Position numbers and translations under genes: made by a program
Notes under the pieces: model-generated
Databases searched by the model: none
What the model saw: only the letters and a program-made list of their open reading frames with translations
What the model was told of the DNA's origin: nothing
Assembly: GCA_036320915.1 (NCBI GenBank)
Contig: JAXBDG010000011.1
Span: forward strand, 2,068,501 to 2,132,500
Reading direction: 5' to 3'
From: Linnemannia elongata
Taxonomy: Eukaryota; Mortierellomycota; Mortierellomycetes; Mortierellales; Mortierellaceae
DNA length: 64,000 nucleotides
Part shown: in pieces, positions 23,901 to 33,344 of the stretch
How positions within the stretch are numbered: the stretch's first letter is position 1
Layout of the letters: each line of letters starts with the position of its first letter

Positions 23901-24784
23901 TCCACGGAGAAAGGCGCAATGACAGCCTCTTGGAAAAGGTCGTTGGCAAGGCGTTGATACTGGCCCATTGCCTTGGGAACGAATCGGTCGCGGTAGTCTG
24001 GACCAAGGTGTTGCGTCCTACAGGAGATGATCAACTTGGCTCTCCACTGTCCAGACTGATTGAGGAGGTTGGTGGTATGGAGGTTGGAATTGAGGCGACT
24101 CTCGTCGTACCCATCACAGATCAGCACGAAGCGGTGGGTCTCCTTGAGGACCATTATCTTTAAATCAGAAAAGCCGAGTGTCCTTAATTGTTCCTCAACC
24201 AGTTGTTTGTCTGGTCGGTCGAGTTCTGCCAGGTTGATGAAGAGTGGGATATCTCCGCCAGTCGTGTAGCACACCCACAGATGGTTTTCCAGGTGACGGT
24301 TGAATGTTGATTTCCCTGCTCCCGAATCGCCGAGGATTAGCATCACTTGACTGTTGCCTTCAAGAAAGCCCTGAACCTTGCTCAGCAACGGAAAAAGAGT
24401 TTCGCCAGGAGCTTGCAGGCTGACTTTGGCCATCGGAGGGATATAGACACTCTCTTTATATTGACGTAGCCTCTCCTTCCGCAGGTTGTCCAGGAGGTCC
24501 TTGGAATCGGATATCGGAAATGGGCCAGGCCGCACGGGAGAGGGAGCAGGAGCATGCTGAGGGGGGTGAATGTACGCATCCAAGCGAGCATCTGGACTCA
24601 TGTGCGAGGAGTTTTGCAAGGCTCTGAGGGTAAAGTTGTTGCCCGGGATAGACGAGACACGCTCGAGTTTTGATCTATACTCTGCTCGAGCAAGTTGGAT
24701 TCTTTCGTCGCTGTGCCATTCTTGGGATTCACGAGAATTCAAATTGGAAGTCGTCCTTTTGGTTACCCTCCACGAAGAGGACAT
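20954..24784 (-). CDS. NLR-like NACHT / pentapeptide / WD40 STAND protein
   Basis: The main exon, read from the ATG at 24784, codes 1,276 residues without a break. STAND proteins of this layout act as signalling switches, and in other fungi some control non-self recognition. After a basic N-terminus, the NACHT ATPase starts near residue 140, with Walker A GDSGAGKST (about 152-160) and Walker B FVLICDGYDE (about 219-228). A helical region follows, then pentapeptide-like A(D/N)L repeats at about 590-645. Fourteen WD40 repeats run to about 1215 (motifs such as GHTDKV, FSPDG, VRLWD), enough for two seven-bladed propellers. The tail is basic and carries NRRLLLQRGA. The repeats are clearly diverged from one another. 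The ATG may not be the true start: the frame opens just after a TAG that could also be a splice acceptor, and two coding-like exons lie upstream. Confidence 0.88.
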   Translation of the reverse strand: MSSSWRVTKRTTSNLNSRESQEWHSDERIQLARAEYRSKLERVSSIPGNNFTLRALQNSSHMSPDARLDAYIHPPQHAPAPSPVRPGPFPISDSKDLLDNLRKERLRQYKESVYIPPMAKVSLQAPGETLFPLLSKVQGFLEGNSQVMLILGDSGAGKSTFNRHLENHLWVCYTTGGDIPLFINLAELDRPDKQLVEEQLRTLGFSDLKIMVLKETHRFVLICDGYDESRLNSNLHTTNLLNQSGQWRAKLIISCRTQHLGPDYRDRFVPKAMGQYQRLANDLFQEAVIAPFSVDQIEDYIDQYVPLEPRMWQKVDYMRTMTAIPNLIDLVRNPFLLTLCLEALPSVVQGKTDLSSLRVTRIQLYDSFVAHWLGVNKRRLQDQKLTVESRMIFDELKEEGFEMNGIKFQQNLAMAIFKEQDGLPIVDYIHRRDKTSWKVSFFSPDPEATLLREASLFTRSKSHFRFIHRSILEYFFSCNICPPVSLDEFGTQECFDFSNALLSIANQPLSQRDLVAEPSIVRFLSERARLQPPFKKYLLAVIEMSKTQEEAARAAANAVTILVRAGTPFNGADLQHIRIPGADLSGGLFDSANLKYADLTNVNFSKSWIRRVNFSYARMEGVRFGELPFLAEGGCAFSCAFSPDENSLAEGLANGDINIYDTARWTRLHAFRGHQRRVTSLAFSPNGRQLLSASWDKISLWSIETGATELVLEGEGGDVSAVAFSPCGMWIASAGQDMDISLLNPFKGDTELFLVGHTSKVLCLAYSPNGQSVVSGGEDGSIRIFDVDAAISEMVWESGCGMVNCVAYSPDGQRIVSGHGMGQLRIWGAKTGVGGSEWTGHAGGVNSVAFSPRGQWIASSSDDSTVKLWDAQAGTLVSIFAGHSDRVTGAVFSPSGSRLASSSWDKTVRIWELTSVGTRLDTFGSSDPISSITYSPDGDTLLSGSDDGTVQQYNASTGEPEKAFSCGFNQAGCIAYSPNGLKIAAAGNGNDVRVWDNEVGFDYFVLTGHTDKVNIVRFSPHGDLMVTASDDTTLRLWDASSGEQKYVLKGHTDWVRSAAFSPDGLQIVSASKDGTIRVWLVVNGASVVLTKEDDDWVRAVCFSPDGQLVASSHQSMEVRLWNKEPFSLVSTLKHDRVVGCIAFSACGKLIATGCGHAVWLWGITSDKKSWRSHVVIREFSGDVVDIAWRPRSLEFATGCRDGSVRVWSLRKESIFWLEQLVWSTGPAVLSSSRAVINFTKGLSHINRRLLLQRGAIYPSIGWKFKKRDPGAVQNTL

Positions 24785-24897
24785 GATTGGGACTAATAAT
24801 GACAAGTATAATAAAGTTGCGCTCTAGGTCAGCATGTTGTGGGAACTGCTCATTGACCCATACGTAATAAACGCAAATCGCATCACTTGTTGTTTAC

Positions 24898-25142
24898 CTT
24901 GGGGTTTGGATGACCTCTTTATCTTGGTGAGGATAGAAGGCAAGGATCGACGAGCGAAGGACGGCAGAGTCAAAGCAGCTTTGGGCTATTTGTCGGAGAA
25001 GTAAGCATGTTAGTTGCAGTTTAGAAAAGACACAATGTTATCTACGTTCACAGCAGGTGACATGTTGTTTCTTACAAGGCGACGTTTGTCGTTGTCCTCG
25101 AGTAGCAGGCGATAACCGGCTGTCAAAGTTGAAGAGGAGTGT
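24898..25142 (-). other. Candidate upstream exons of the NLR-like gene
   Basis: Two minus-strand stretches are framed by good splice signals. The first is 25142-25076, after AACAG and before GTAAG. The second is 24985-24898, after AATAG and before GTAAAC. Each is open in more than one frame, giving for example LLFNFDSRLSPATRG or TAGYRLLLEDNDKRRL, then CFDSAVLRSSILAFYPHQD or AALTLPSFARRSLP. One combination joins in frame to the main exon if the acceptor is TAGAG just before 24827. They may instead be 5' leader introns. Confidence 0.35.
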
Positions 25143-25968
25143 CTGTTAAACATTCGTTAGCATAATTGACATATAGATTTGGGTGTTACACCTGCTTCCT
25201 TTTCACACGCCTTTTTACCTTTGCTGACTTGTTGGTGTGTTGAGTACTTCTGAAAGGGTGAAGCTGAGGGGCGACGGTGCTGATAGGTATCTATGTTTAC
25301 ATGTTGTAAACTAGCGTGTTAATAAAAGTACTACAATAACCTGAAGGTAACTCGAGGTGTTTTTGTTGAAGGAGTTACCTCTTAACACGAAGAGAAAAGC
25401 GTCTTGACGCCTGGTGTATTTCCAAATATACTCTTTGGTGAGTGCTGCTGTTGTGGTAATGATGAATGAGACGGTGAATGATGTCGTTGCTGTCAGGATG
25501 ATCAGTAAGTGAAAGTTGATCAAAAAAGGAAGAGATGGGAAGGAAAGGAGAAGCGAGGAAGAAGGAAGAAACTGTTGAAGGGGTTGAACCTAAGAGAGAA
25601 GGAAACAAAGGTGGCACACTCTTGCTGGGCAAAAGTAGTGCCTCGCCTTTTTGTTTGTTGTTCTCACCTTCACAGTCTTTCCCTTGCTTCTTCCTTAGAT
25701 TTTTGGGCGAGGGTTGCAGAGAAAGGGGGGAGAGGGGTCGAGCATGGCCCAAAGTGCTGTCCCATGGTACGTCTTGCTAATAATAGGTACGTCATCAAAC
25801 GCATTGTGAGCGAACATGCTTTAAAGAAATTCCAACTCGACAAGGACATGCTGGCGATCTGAAGTCTGTCTCTTCAAAATTCAAACACTCGGGATGAGGA
25901 CTTTTTGTGAGACCGATCTTCTTCCGCCATCACCGCCGGACCCGAAGAGGGGGAGCGGCAGTAGCAAG
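25143..25968. other. Upstream region of the NLR-like gene
   Basis: Mixed sequence with an AG-rich patch at about 25520-25610. A short plus-strand frame ending LKKFQLDKDMLAI (stop at about 25860) has some protein character but no start or context. Nothing is assigned. Confidence 0.3.
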
Positions 25969-26502
25969 AACTCAACATATGCGATGAGGATTATGCTGAC
26001 ATGGTTCTATCAGCGTCGTTGATAGATGCAGACGAAATGAACGACTTTGAGATGCTTTGGTCAGATGGGTTGCCGGGCAAAGAGGAGGAAGTCTGGCAGA
26101 AGATGAGTTCTCTTGATTTCATTCTTTCAAATGGCACGGATGGCTATGGTACAGAGGAAGAGAAAGTTGGAAGTGAGGGGGGAGGATTCGGCAGTGTGGA
26201 TGTTCTCTCAACCTATTGTCTTGGGTTCTTTCGATGCGACCATTCTCTCTGCAATTAGAGAAGCAACATCAACAACAGCAACAGCAACAACAGTGACAAC
26301 AGGAACACTATCCGAGACAACCAGGAAAGACGTTCGCGCAGGAGGTCACGGTCACGGTCACGGAGCTGAAGAAAGGCGCGCGTTCTTTACAGGCGACCCG
26401 GGACTGAAGATGATTTGGATGCATCATGAGAAGATGGTTTCGCTGGAAGAGGTGGCAATCTCGTCGCTTAACAGAACAAACTCCCAAGGGTTCGTTGTCT
26501 AG
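25969..26502 (+). other. Coding-like stretch of unknown nature, frame broken
   Basis: From a possible acceptor (CAGTAG) at 25968 one frame reads NICDEDYADMVLSASLID, DADEMNDFEMLWSDGLPG and LDFILSNGTDGYG, to a stop at 26256-26258. A second frame, overlapping from about 26113, continues SQPIVLGSFDATILSAIR, a His/Gly run (GHGHGHG) and GDPGLKMIWMHHEKMVSLEE, to a stop at 26500-26502. The two halves look like one protein split by a frameshift, or two exons with an unseen intron. No family was recognised. Confidence 0.3.
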
Positions 26503-29500
26503 CGTCAACGTGAACAAGAAGGAAAGAATGGATGTGTAATAGTTTTCAGTAACATTTTACTACGTATTTTGGTGGCGTCGGATTGTTAATTGATCAAAAG
26601 TATCGGTCTCAGTACTAAGTTTCATTCAATGATCAGTGATCTGCGTATAAGACGTGTTGGTGGCGCCTGTCATGATCAGATCCAGTAGCACGAGAGAGAT
26701 TTCCTTCGGCACATGGAACGCGGTGAAGTGAACTCCACTCTCCCACATGGAAACAAAACATGACAACAATCTTGGCGTGTCCGCACAGTAGGAGTCGTTT
26801 TTTTGACACATGAATATGAGGATGGTCGGCCTTGTCCCACCCCACAAAACATGTCAAGTGCAACCAGGACAGAAGCACCAGGGAAGAATAGGAGAAGAAT
26901 GCGGCCAAACAAAACAGGGATTGAGACGATCTCATTTCGCATATGTGCACGGGTGCGGATTGGGGGAATGAAGTCGTCACTTCAATCAACCCACAGGCCA
27001 ACAAGCCAAACCTTTTATTCAGGTGCAAAGCAACGATGTTCTAAAGAAATGTAGCGTGGTAATGAGAAAGAGCGTGCGTGTGGGTGGGGGCGAAAGGGCA
27101 TCGGTACAAGAGAAATGAAAATCACAGCATGTGAATATTAGGGATATTCTACGCCACAAAGTGAAAAACAAAAAAAACAAACAAAAAAAAGCATGCGTGT
27201 GATCGGATGTGCTGTTGTTGATTGATCCCTTCGGATGACATAATTCGGATGGGAATGTGTTGGCCGATGAGAGGGGTTCACTTCGTCATGGAGTATGGGG
27301 TAGAAAGGAGGGATGTGAAAAACGAGAAAGCAGGAGTGAGTTTCGACGCTTATTGTTGTTAGCCTTGTTCCTGAAAAAAACAAAGGCAAAAATCAATCCT
27401 CGCCTCCTTGCTTTTCTCAATTGCAATAGCAACTGTAAACTCGGAGAATGTGTTACAGAATGCAGAGAAAGGGTTAGGGTGTTGTACCTTGTTTTCGCCT
27501 TATGACGACCACTGTTACTGCTATTCGGTTCTGCTCCAAACAAGCAACAGAAAATTTGAGCCATCATCCATCATCGTCTTGGCAAGGCAAGGCACAAACA
27601 ACAACAACCACATCAAACGCTGAGGCGTTGCTCTTTTTCATGTATATTTTCTGGGAGTTCGCGAGTTTGTTTTTTTGCTCCTTCTCTTTCTCTTTCCTTT
27701 TTCTCTCACTATTAACTTTTCTTTTTTACTCTCAATACTTCCTTACTTGCTTTCTCTCACTGTTTTCTTCATTCTCCCACTACTTCGCCTTCTCCAGCTT
27801 AATCTTTTTTTTATTTGAGTAATTCGTGATCACCGTTTGTTCAATCTACATTTCATTCTTTCGTCATAGTATTTTGTACAGTTTTTTCGCAGGTGGGTCC
27901 GCTGCTATTTTGTTTTTTGTCAAGATATTTTAGTCAGGTAAAGATAGGGAAAAGAGGGTGTGGTTCGCTCTGACAGAGAAAGTGAGCAACACAGAGCTGC
28001 AAACTCAGGGAATAGGGGAGAGTAGGACTTGATATCTTAGCTGCTACAACCTTATCCCTGCCAATTTTCACTTGCATAACGACGAACTTCCTTGCAAGAT
28101 GAGAGGGGGGGGGGGGGGGGACTCTTGGACATTGGGACAACGTCAAGGAAAGGAGAATCGCTCCAACCGAAGAGGAGACGGGGGACTAGAACACCTTACA
28201 CGTTCTTCAGGGCAACGAAAGTGGATGTAGGTGTTGGGCGCGAAGCAAAGTATGATAGACTTTCCATGATCAAGAGGTTTTCCTTCTCAAACCCTTCCAC
28301 CTCTTCCTCCTTGTCCTTGTCGCAAAACTCACTTTCACTGCGTTCACGTTTGATTCGCGCCCTCTCCTCCTTCCGATACAATTATGAGAGGAGATATTGT
28401 AAAGCATCGAAAAAAAATGGCGTAAATGGAGTGGCAACATGTTCAGCGGCACGCCTTTTTGTTTGGCGTTTTATGGATAGATTATAGGAGCAGGGGCGAT
28501 TTTATGTTCGGGAGATCGAGGGGATGTAGGAGGATCAGTGGCGCCGTTGCCACCCTGCATTTCGCCCAAATTTTTACCTTGGAGTTCGTCATGGTTATGC
28601 ATGAGGGAAGGAGGGGAAGTGGGTATTAGGGTTTTGTATCGGATGGGATGGGATGCATGGAACAAACGCAAGGAAGTAACAAGCAAAAGGGCAATAGGTT
28701 TGCTTTGCCTTCTACACTATTTTTATTCCGAGAAATGTAACAGGAGTAATATAACTTGCTTGCCCCTCCCACTCTACTTTGCTCCTGTTACTCTACTTCC
28801 TTGCTCTTGTTACTCCCCTTCCTTGTCCCTCCTCCTTTCCCTTGTTTACAGCAACTATCATTGTCAAACAGAGTTGCTAAATTTGGTCCCTTTTTTGTTA
28901 ATTCTTCCCCTGGCTGCGACCCTTACCTTCTTTGTCACAACTCTCCCTATGGTTCAGCTATTTATTATCATATTCAGGAGGCGAGAAAGTGAAGGTGTAT
29001 GGCTCTCAAGTCCAATAGTTCCATCTGACCATACACATACACTCACTCACATTATGGATGAAAACATCCACGGAGCCAAATGGGCGATTGTTTGAAAACC
29101 GTCAGAGATTTGTTATTATGCACGCAAACCGGAGTGTGACGAGGAAGGAGTGTCGCAAAAAAAAAAAAAAGACGGAGAGGTTGGATGACCAAGCAAGGAG
29201 GAAAGGGTATCCGTTGGCGAGTACAGTGCAGTTCTATGCCCGCACAGGCACAAGACGCGAACGCCCATTGAAGAGCAAGAAGGGCGATACGGAGAAAGGA
29301 GAAGTGTTAGGGGTTTTGGTCAGTCGGAGATGTATGTCCATACTTTCTTATGGCGGAAGATCAGAAAGAAAAGTTAGTGGAAAAAAGAAGTATATGAGAG
29401 CCATGGTTTCTTTTGTATTCGATCTCTCCTTTGCTCTCTCTCTCTTTTTTTCTTCTCTCTATCGATGGCTGAAGTACCTCAACCATACGGCGTGGTTGTT

Positions 29501-32500
29501 GTGAGTTAGTGTGTTTTATTGTCGGAGGAGCGGTTATCCTCGCGAATGGTTTTTGTTAATGGTGTTGTTGTTTGGGCCTGCAACAACGGGGGACGATACG
29601 ATAGTCAGTTCCAGAGTTGGGTGGAAAGGGGTCGGTCAGAAGGGGGAGAAGGAGGAGGAAGAGAACGAGAGTAGAGTGAATGACATGTATGTGATGGGTT
29701 TGGATGAGAGCATTGAAGTTGAGGGAGGTTGGTTATTATTCTGAGGCCAAACAAATGACAAGAGCCCTGATTGAGAGTGAAAAAAAAGAAAAAAAAAAAA
29801 AAGGAAAAAGTCAACAATAACGACAACAGCAGCAGCGACGACAAGAACGACAACCACAGAGTGGTTGCTTAGAAGTCAACAACAACAAGTAAAGAGTGCA
29901 AAGAAGTGTGTTCATTCATAAGTGATGGTGGTGGTGATTGTGACGATTGATCAAATGTCTTGATGTCACTCTAATTGTCGCAGTGATGAGTGATATAAGT
30001 GATGGTGATAGGGCAACGGCCTTTAATTTATTTTATCGACTGTGCACCTTTTTCTCGTGAACAAGAGAGAGAGAGAGGTACACACCACCATGTCTATGTC
30101 CGTTGGATGGGCGCGCACTCCAGTTCTCCGAGCAAGTGCCAGCTCATCAACATCATTTTTCATACAACGATTCACCTGCATGCGAACAGCAGCGAGCAGC
30201 TGGCAGCTGCCAAGTGGGTTATTAATAACAGTAATTAATTATATTTCTTGCCACTACTTCTTCACTACTTCAAACACAACAGCAATTGAATAGGTCCTGC
30301 TGCCTCTCACTGTCAGCCCTTGACACTCTGCCTTCAATTCACACGACTTGCTTGCCCCCCCTTCTCTCGTTCGCTTCCCCGACGACCCTTTTGTTTATTA
30401 TTGTTATTATTTTTTCTCGCTCTGTTTTTCATTCATCATCCCTCTTTCTTCTTTCACACTTTAACGACCATCCCTCTTTCCCCTCCCCCTCCATCCCCAT
30501 TCCCCCTTTCCCCTCCCCCTCTTTAACGATTCCTTCCTTTCTTAACGACAGCCTCTTATATACGCACACTTCTCCCTTCTCTCTTCCTCTTCCCAACATT
30601 CATTCACACTCGACTTAACGACCCCACCCAGCCTATTTCAGGATAACAGCAACAACAACAGCTATAACATACACTTACTCAACTCATTAACTCTCTGTAA
30701 CGACAATCACTCTCTCGACATCAAGTAACGACCCATTGATCTGTCAACAATTCAACGACCATAAAGAAAACAAAAGAAAAAAAAAGAAGCGGCAAAAAAA
30801 CGAATCCCTTGCTCCCTTTTATATATTTTTTACCACCACCTTGTCCCTTTGTCCCGTCCATCCCAGCATACACACGCACCTTCCTATTCTTCCGTTCCCA
30901 TCGTACATCCTCCCCTCCCTTCTTCCCGTCTCCAACCCTCTCTGTGTGCTTTTCTTCCCGACGACCTCACCCTTTTTTTTCTTGTTGGTTCACGGAATAA
31001 AAGCCATCATAATAGATTACGGTAAGAATTGCCCCTTTACTCCCTTTCCTTCTCTTTTTCATCCTTCCCGACTTCCCATCTTCACACCTTCCCTCCTCCA
31101 CCCATCCCACCATCCCATTCACCATCCCGTTTGATTCTCCATTCAGCAGCAACAACGACGTTCTTCACTATTTTTTTCTCCCACTTACCCTCCCAGTTCG
31201 TCATCGTGACCATTGGGCCCATGGGCCAAGTGACTCGATACGATCTCGGCTGCCCCATTCCCAGCCATTTTTCGCTCTCAATCCCATTGTCTTATGCCTC
31301 GCTCACTCGCCTCTCCACTTCCCCCTACATCACCTCGCCTGCCATGACCCCTGCCTTCCTCCTGTATCTCTCCTTGTCCTGTCCCCAAAGGCACCGACAT
31401 CTGCACACCCCCACCCCCTATCTACTCAGCAACGCACGTCTTCCTTCCTCAACCACATCCGCCCACCTTCTTGTTCTCATGACATTCTTTCCGACACACT
31501 CCAAACCCCTACCTGAGCCCCTCCTCGGATCAACCCTTGTTTTTCCTTGGATACCCTTGTCGCCTTAAAAACACACCTGGCCCTTCCCGCACCCATGCCT
31601 TTTTTAAATTCAACAACCATTGGACATAACCTTGCGGGTCAGCAACAACGGCATGGTTATCGATCATCATCGTGGTTCCTCTCCCTTTTTATTTTTCCTT
31701 TTTTTTTTCTTTGCATGGCTAAGGAAGATTGTCCGACAATTTTCTCTTTCCTGCATGCAGATGGCAAAATGGCATGGTTTGCTGGATGTAAGGCCATGCA
31801 TGCCTCTATCTCGCCCTTTGCTTTTGCTGCTTTGTTTTTTTCTTTGTTTTTTTTCATCGTCTCTCAGTGGTCTGCTGTCCCTCACTCTCCCACATCCCCT
31901 TCCACACGCATACACACAACGCATACACGCAAAGCGTACACACATACGCGAATCGCCCTTTTGTCCGATCAGTGCAAAGAAAAAAGTTCTGTTTGTCCCC
32001 TTGAAAAAGCAATCCGAAGAGAAGAACGGGAGAAAACACAACAAAAACAAAGACCATGATGACCCATTGGGCAGGAAAGACATGCTGGGTATCAGGAGAA
32101 AAGAGGCTGTTCACTCACACCACGTGGAGGTCATGGTATCGGGGTCCTTTTCTTTCGTTTTCTTTTTTCTTTGTAATGCTGCTGGTTCCCAATGCTTCCT
32201 TCCCAGATTGGTTTGGTTTGGGTTGGGGAACTGGTCATTGTCAATGCGATGTTGTGCCTGAGGATTTTTCTTTTGTTTTGATTTGGTTTTCCACGCAATG
32301 GTCCATATATGAGTGTGTATTCGCACCTCAAAGAAAAGAGGCGAGAATGATAGTAGAGTCATGAGGAACGGCGAATTGGGGAGAGAGAGAGAAAGAGCGA
32401 CAGGAGAGGTACGGCGAGGAAGTGCGAGAAAGAAAGAAAGAAAACATGGGCACTGGAGCAAGATATTCCTCCCGTTTCTTTTAATAAGTTTTTGCTTCTG

Positions 32501-33344
32501 GGCTGCCTTGGCTGGCCGTGAAAAATCGACAGACGGAGACAGAGAAATACAGATAGAGATTGCAAGAGAGACCATTGGACAGCATGGCATTGGCCCATGG
32601 TGCCAAAGGTACCATTGCCACAACCCCATGGCCCACATATATTCTTATTTTTCTTTTGTTTTCCTTCCTTGTCTCTTTACCCTACTCCCAATCCCTTTCA
32701 CGCCAATCCTCCCGTTTACCCTTTTTTCCTCTTCCTTTTTATTGATCATCGTCTGATCCAACCTTTCCACCCCTTTTTCTTTTCTTTTTTCTTGTTCTCC
32801 ATCCACATCTGTCTTACTTTCCGTCATCCTGCCACTCTTTTTCCTTTTTGTTGTCATTATTGCCTTTTACCCTTTTCTACATCGTCGTTGTTGCTTGCCT
32901 CTTTTTCTTTTTGTAAATCTACACATACACTTATACACACTGTTACCCATACTCTAATCTAATCACTAATCTTTTCCTTTTCTTCTCCCAATACTCACAC
33001 CCCTTCTATTGTCGCTTCCCACACCTGTCCACGACACTCTTCAACATACCCTTCCATTCTTCCACCATACCCTCGTCGTACTTTCCCCTTGTCCTTCTCT
33101 CTAACTCGCGACACCCCCCTTCCTTTCCTCTCTCTCACTCTCACTCTCAATCAACCTCAACTTATACCCTTCCTCTCCTCAACCTTTCCCTTCACTACAA
33201 ACAGATCTATCTATTCGCGGACATCAATCTTCTTTTTTCACGCCTTTTTTTTCTTTCACCCGTTCTTTTTAACCGAGAGGTTTCTTGCCTGTCCCATCCA
33301 CCGCCTACTCGCCAATCCGTTCCCCGGCCCAATAACACGCGAAG
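26503..33344. other. 6.8-kb region without a convincing gene
   Basis: Many short open frames, none with good composition, conserved motifs or a sensible start. Notable items are a 16-base G run (28105-28120), A runs near 29158-29170 and 29780-29803, and a strongly CT-rich plus strand from about 30290 to 33340. The CT-rich part probably contains the long leader of the CEP120-like gene. Untranslated transcripts or a fast-evolving gene cannot be excluded. Confidence 0.45.
28105..28120 (+). repeat. Guanine homopolymer
   Basis: Sixteen consecutive G residues, exceptional in this window and a likely site of sequencing error or G-quadruplex folding. Confidence 0.85.

Noticed and set aside
27471..27480. 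GGGTTAGGG, telomere-like
   Set aside because: Only one and a half repeats in isolation, far from any end. Not evidence of a telomere or interstitial tract.
31547..32261. Overlapping open frames of 170 and 213 codons
   Set aside because: Low-complexity Phe/Leu/Ser strings from CT-rich DNA, with no consistent start, splice signals or domain.
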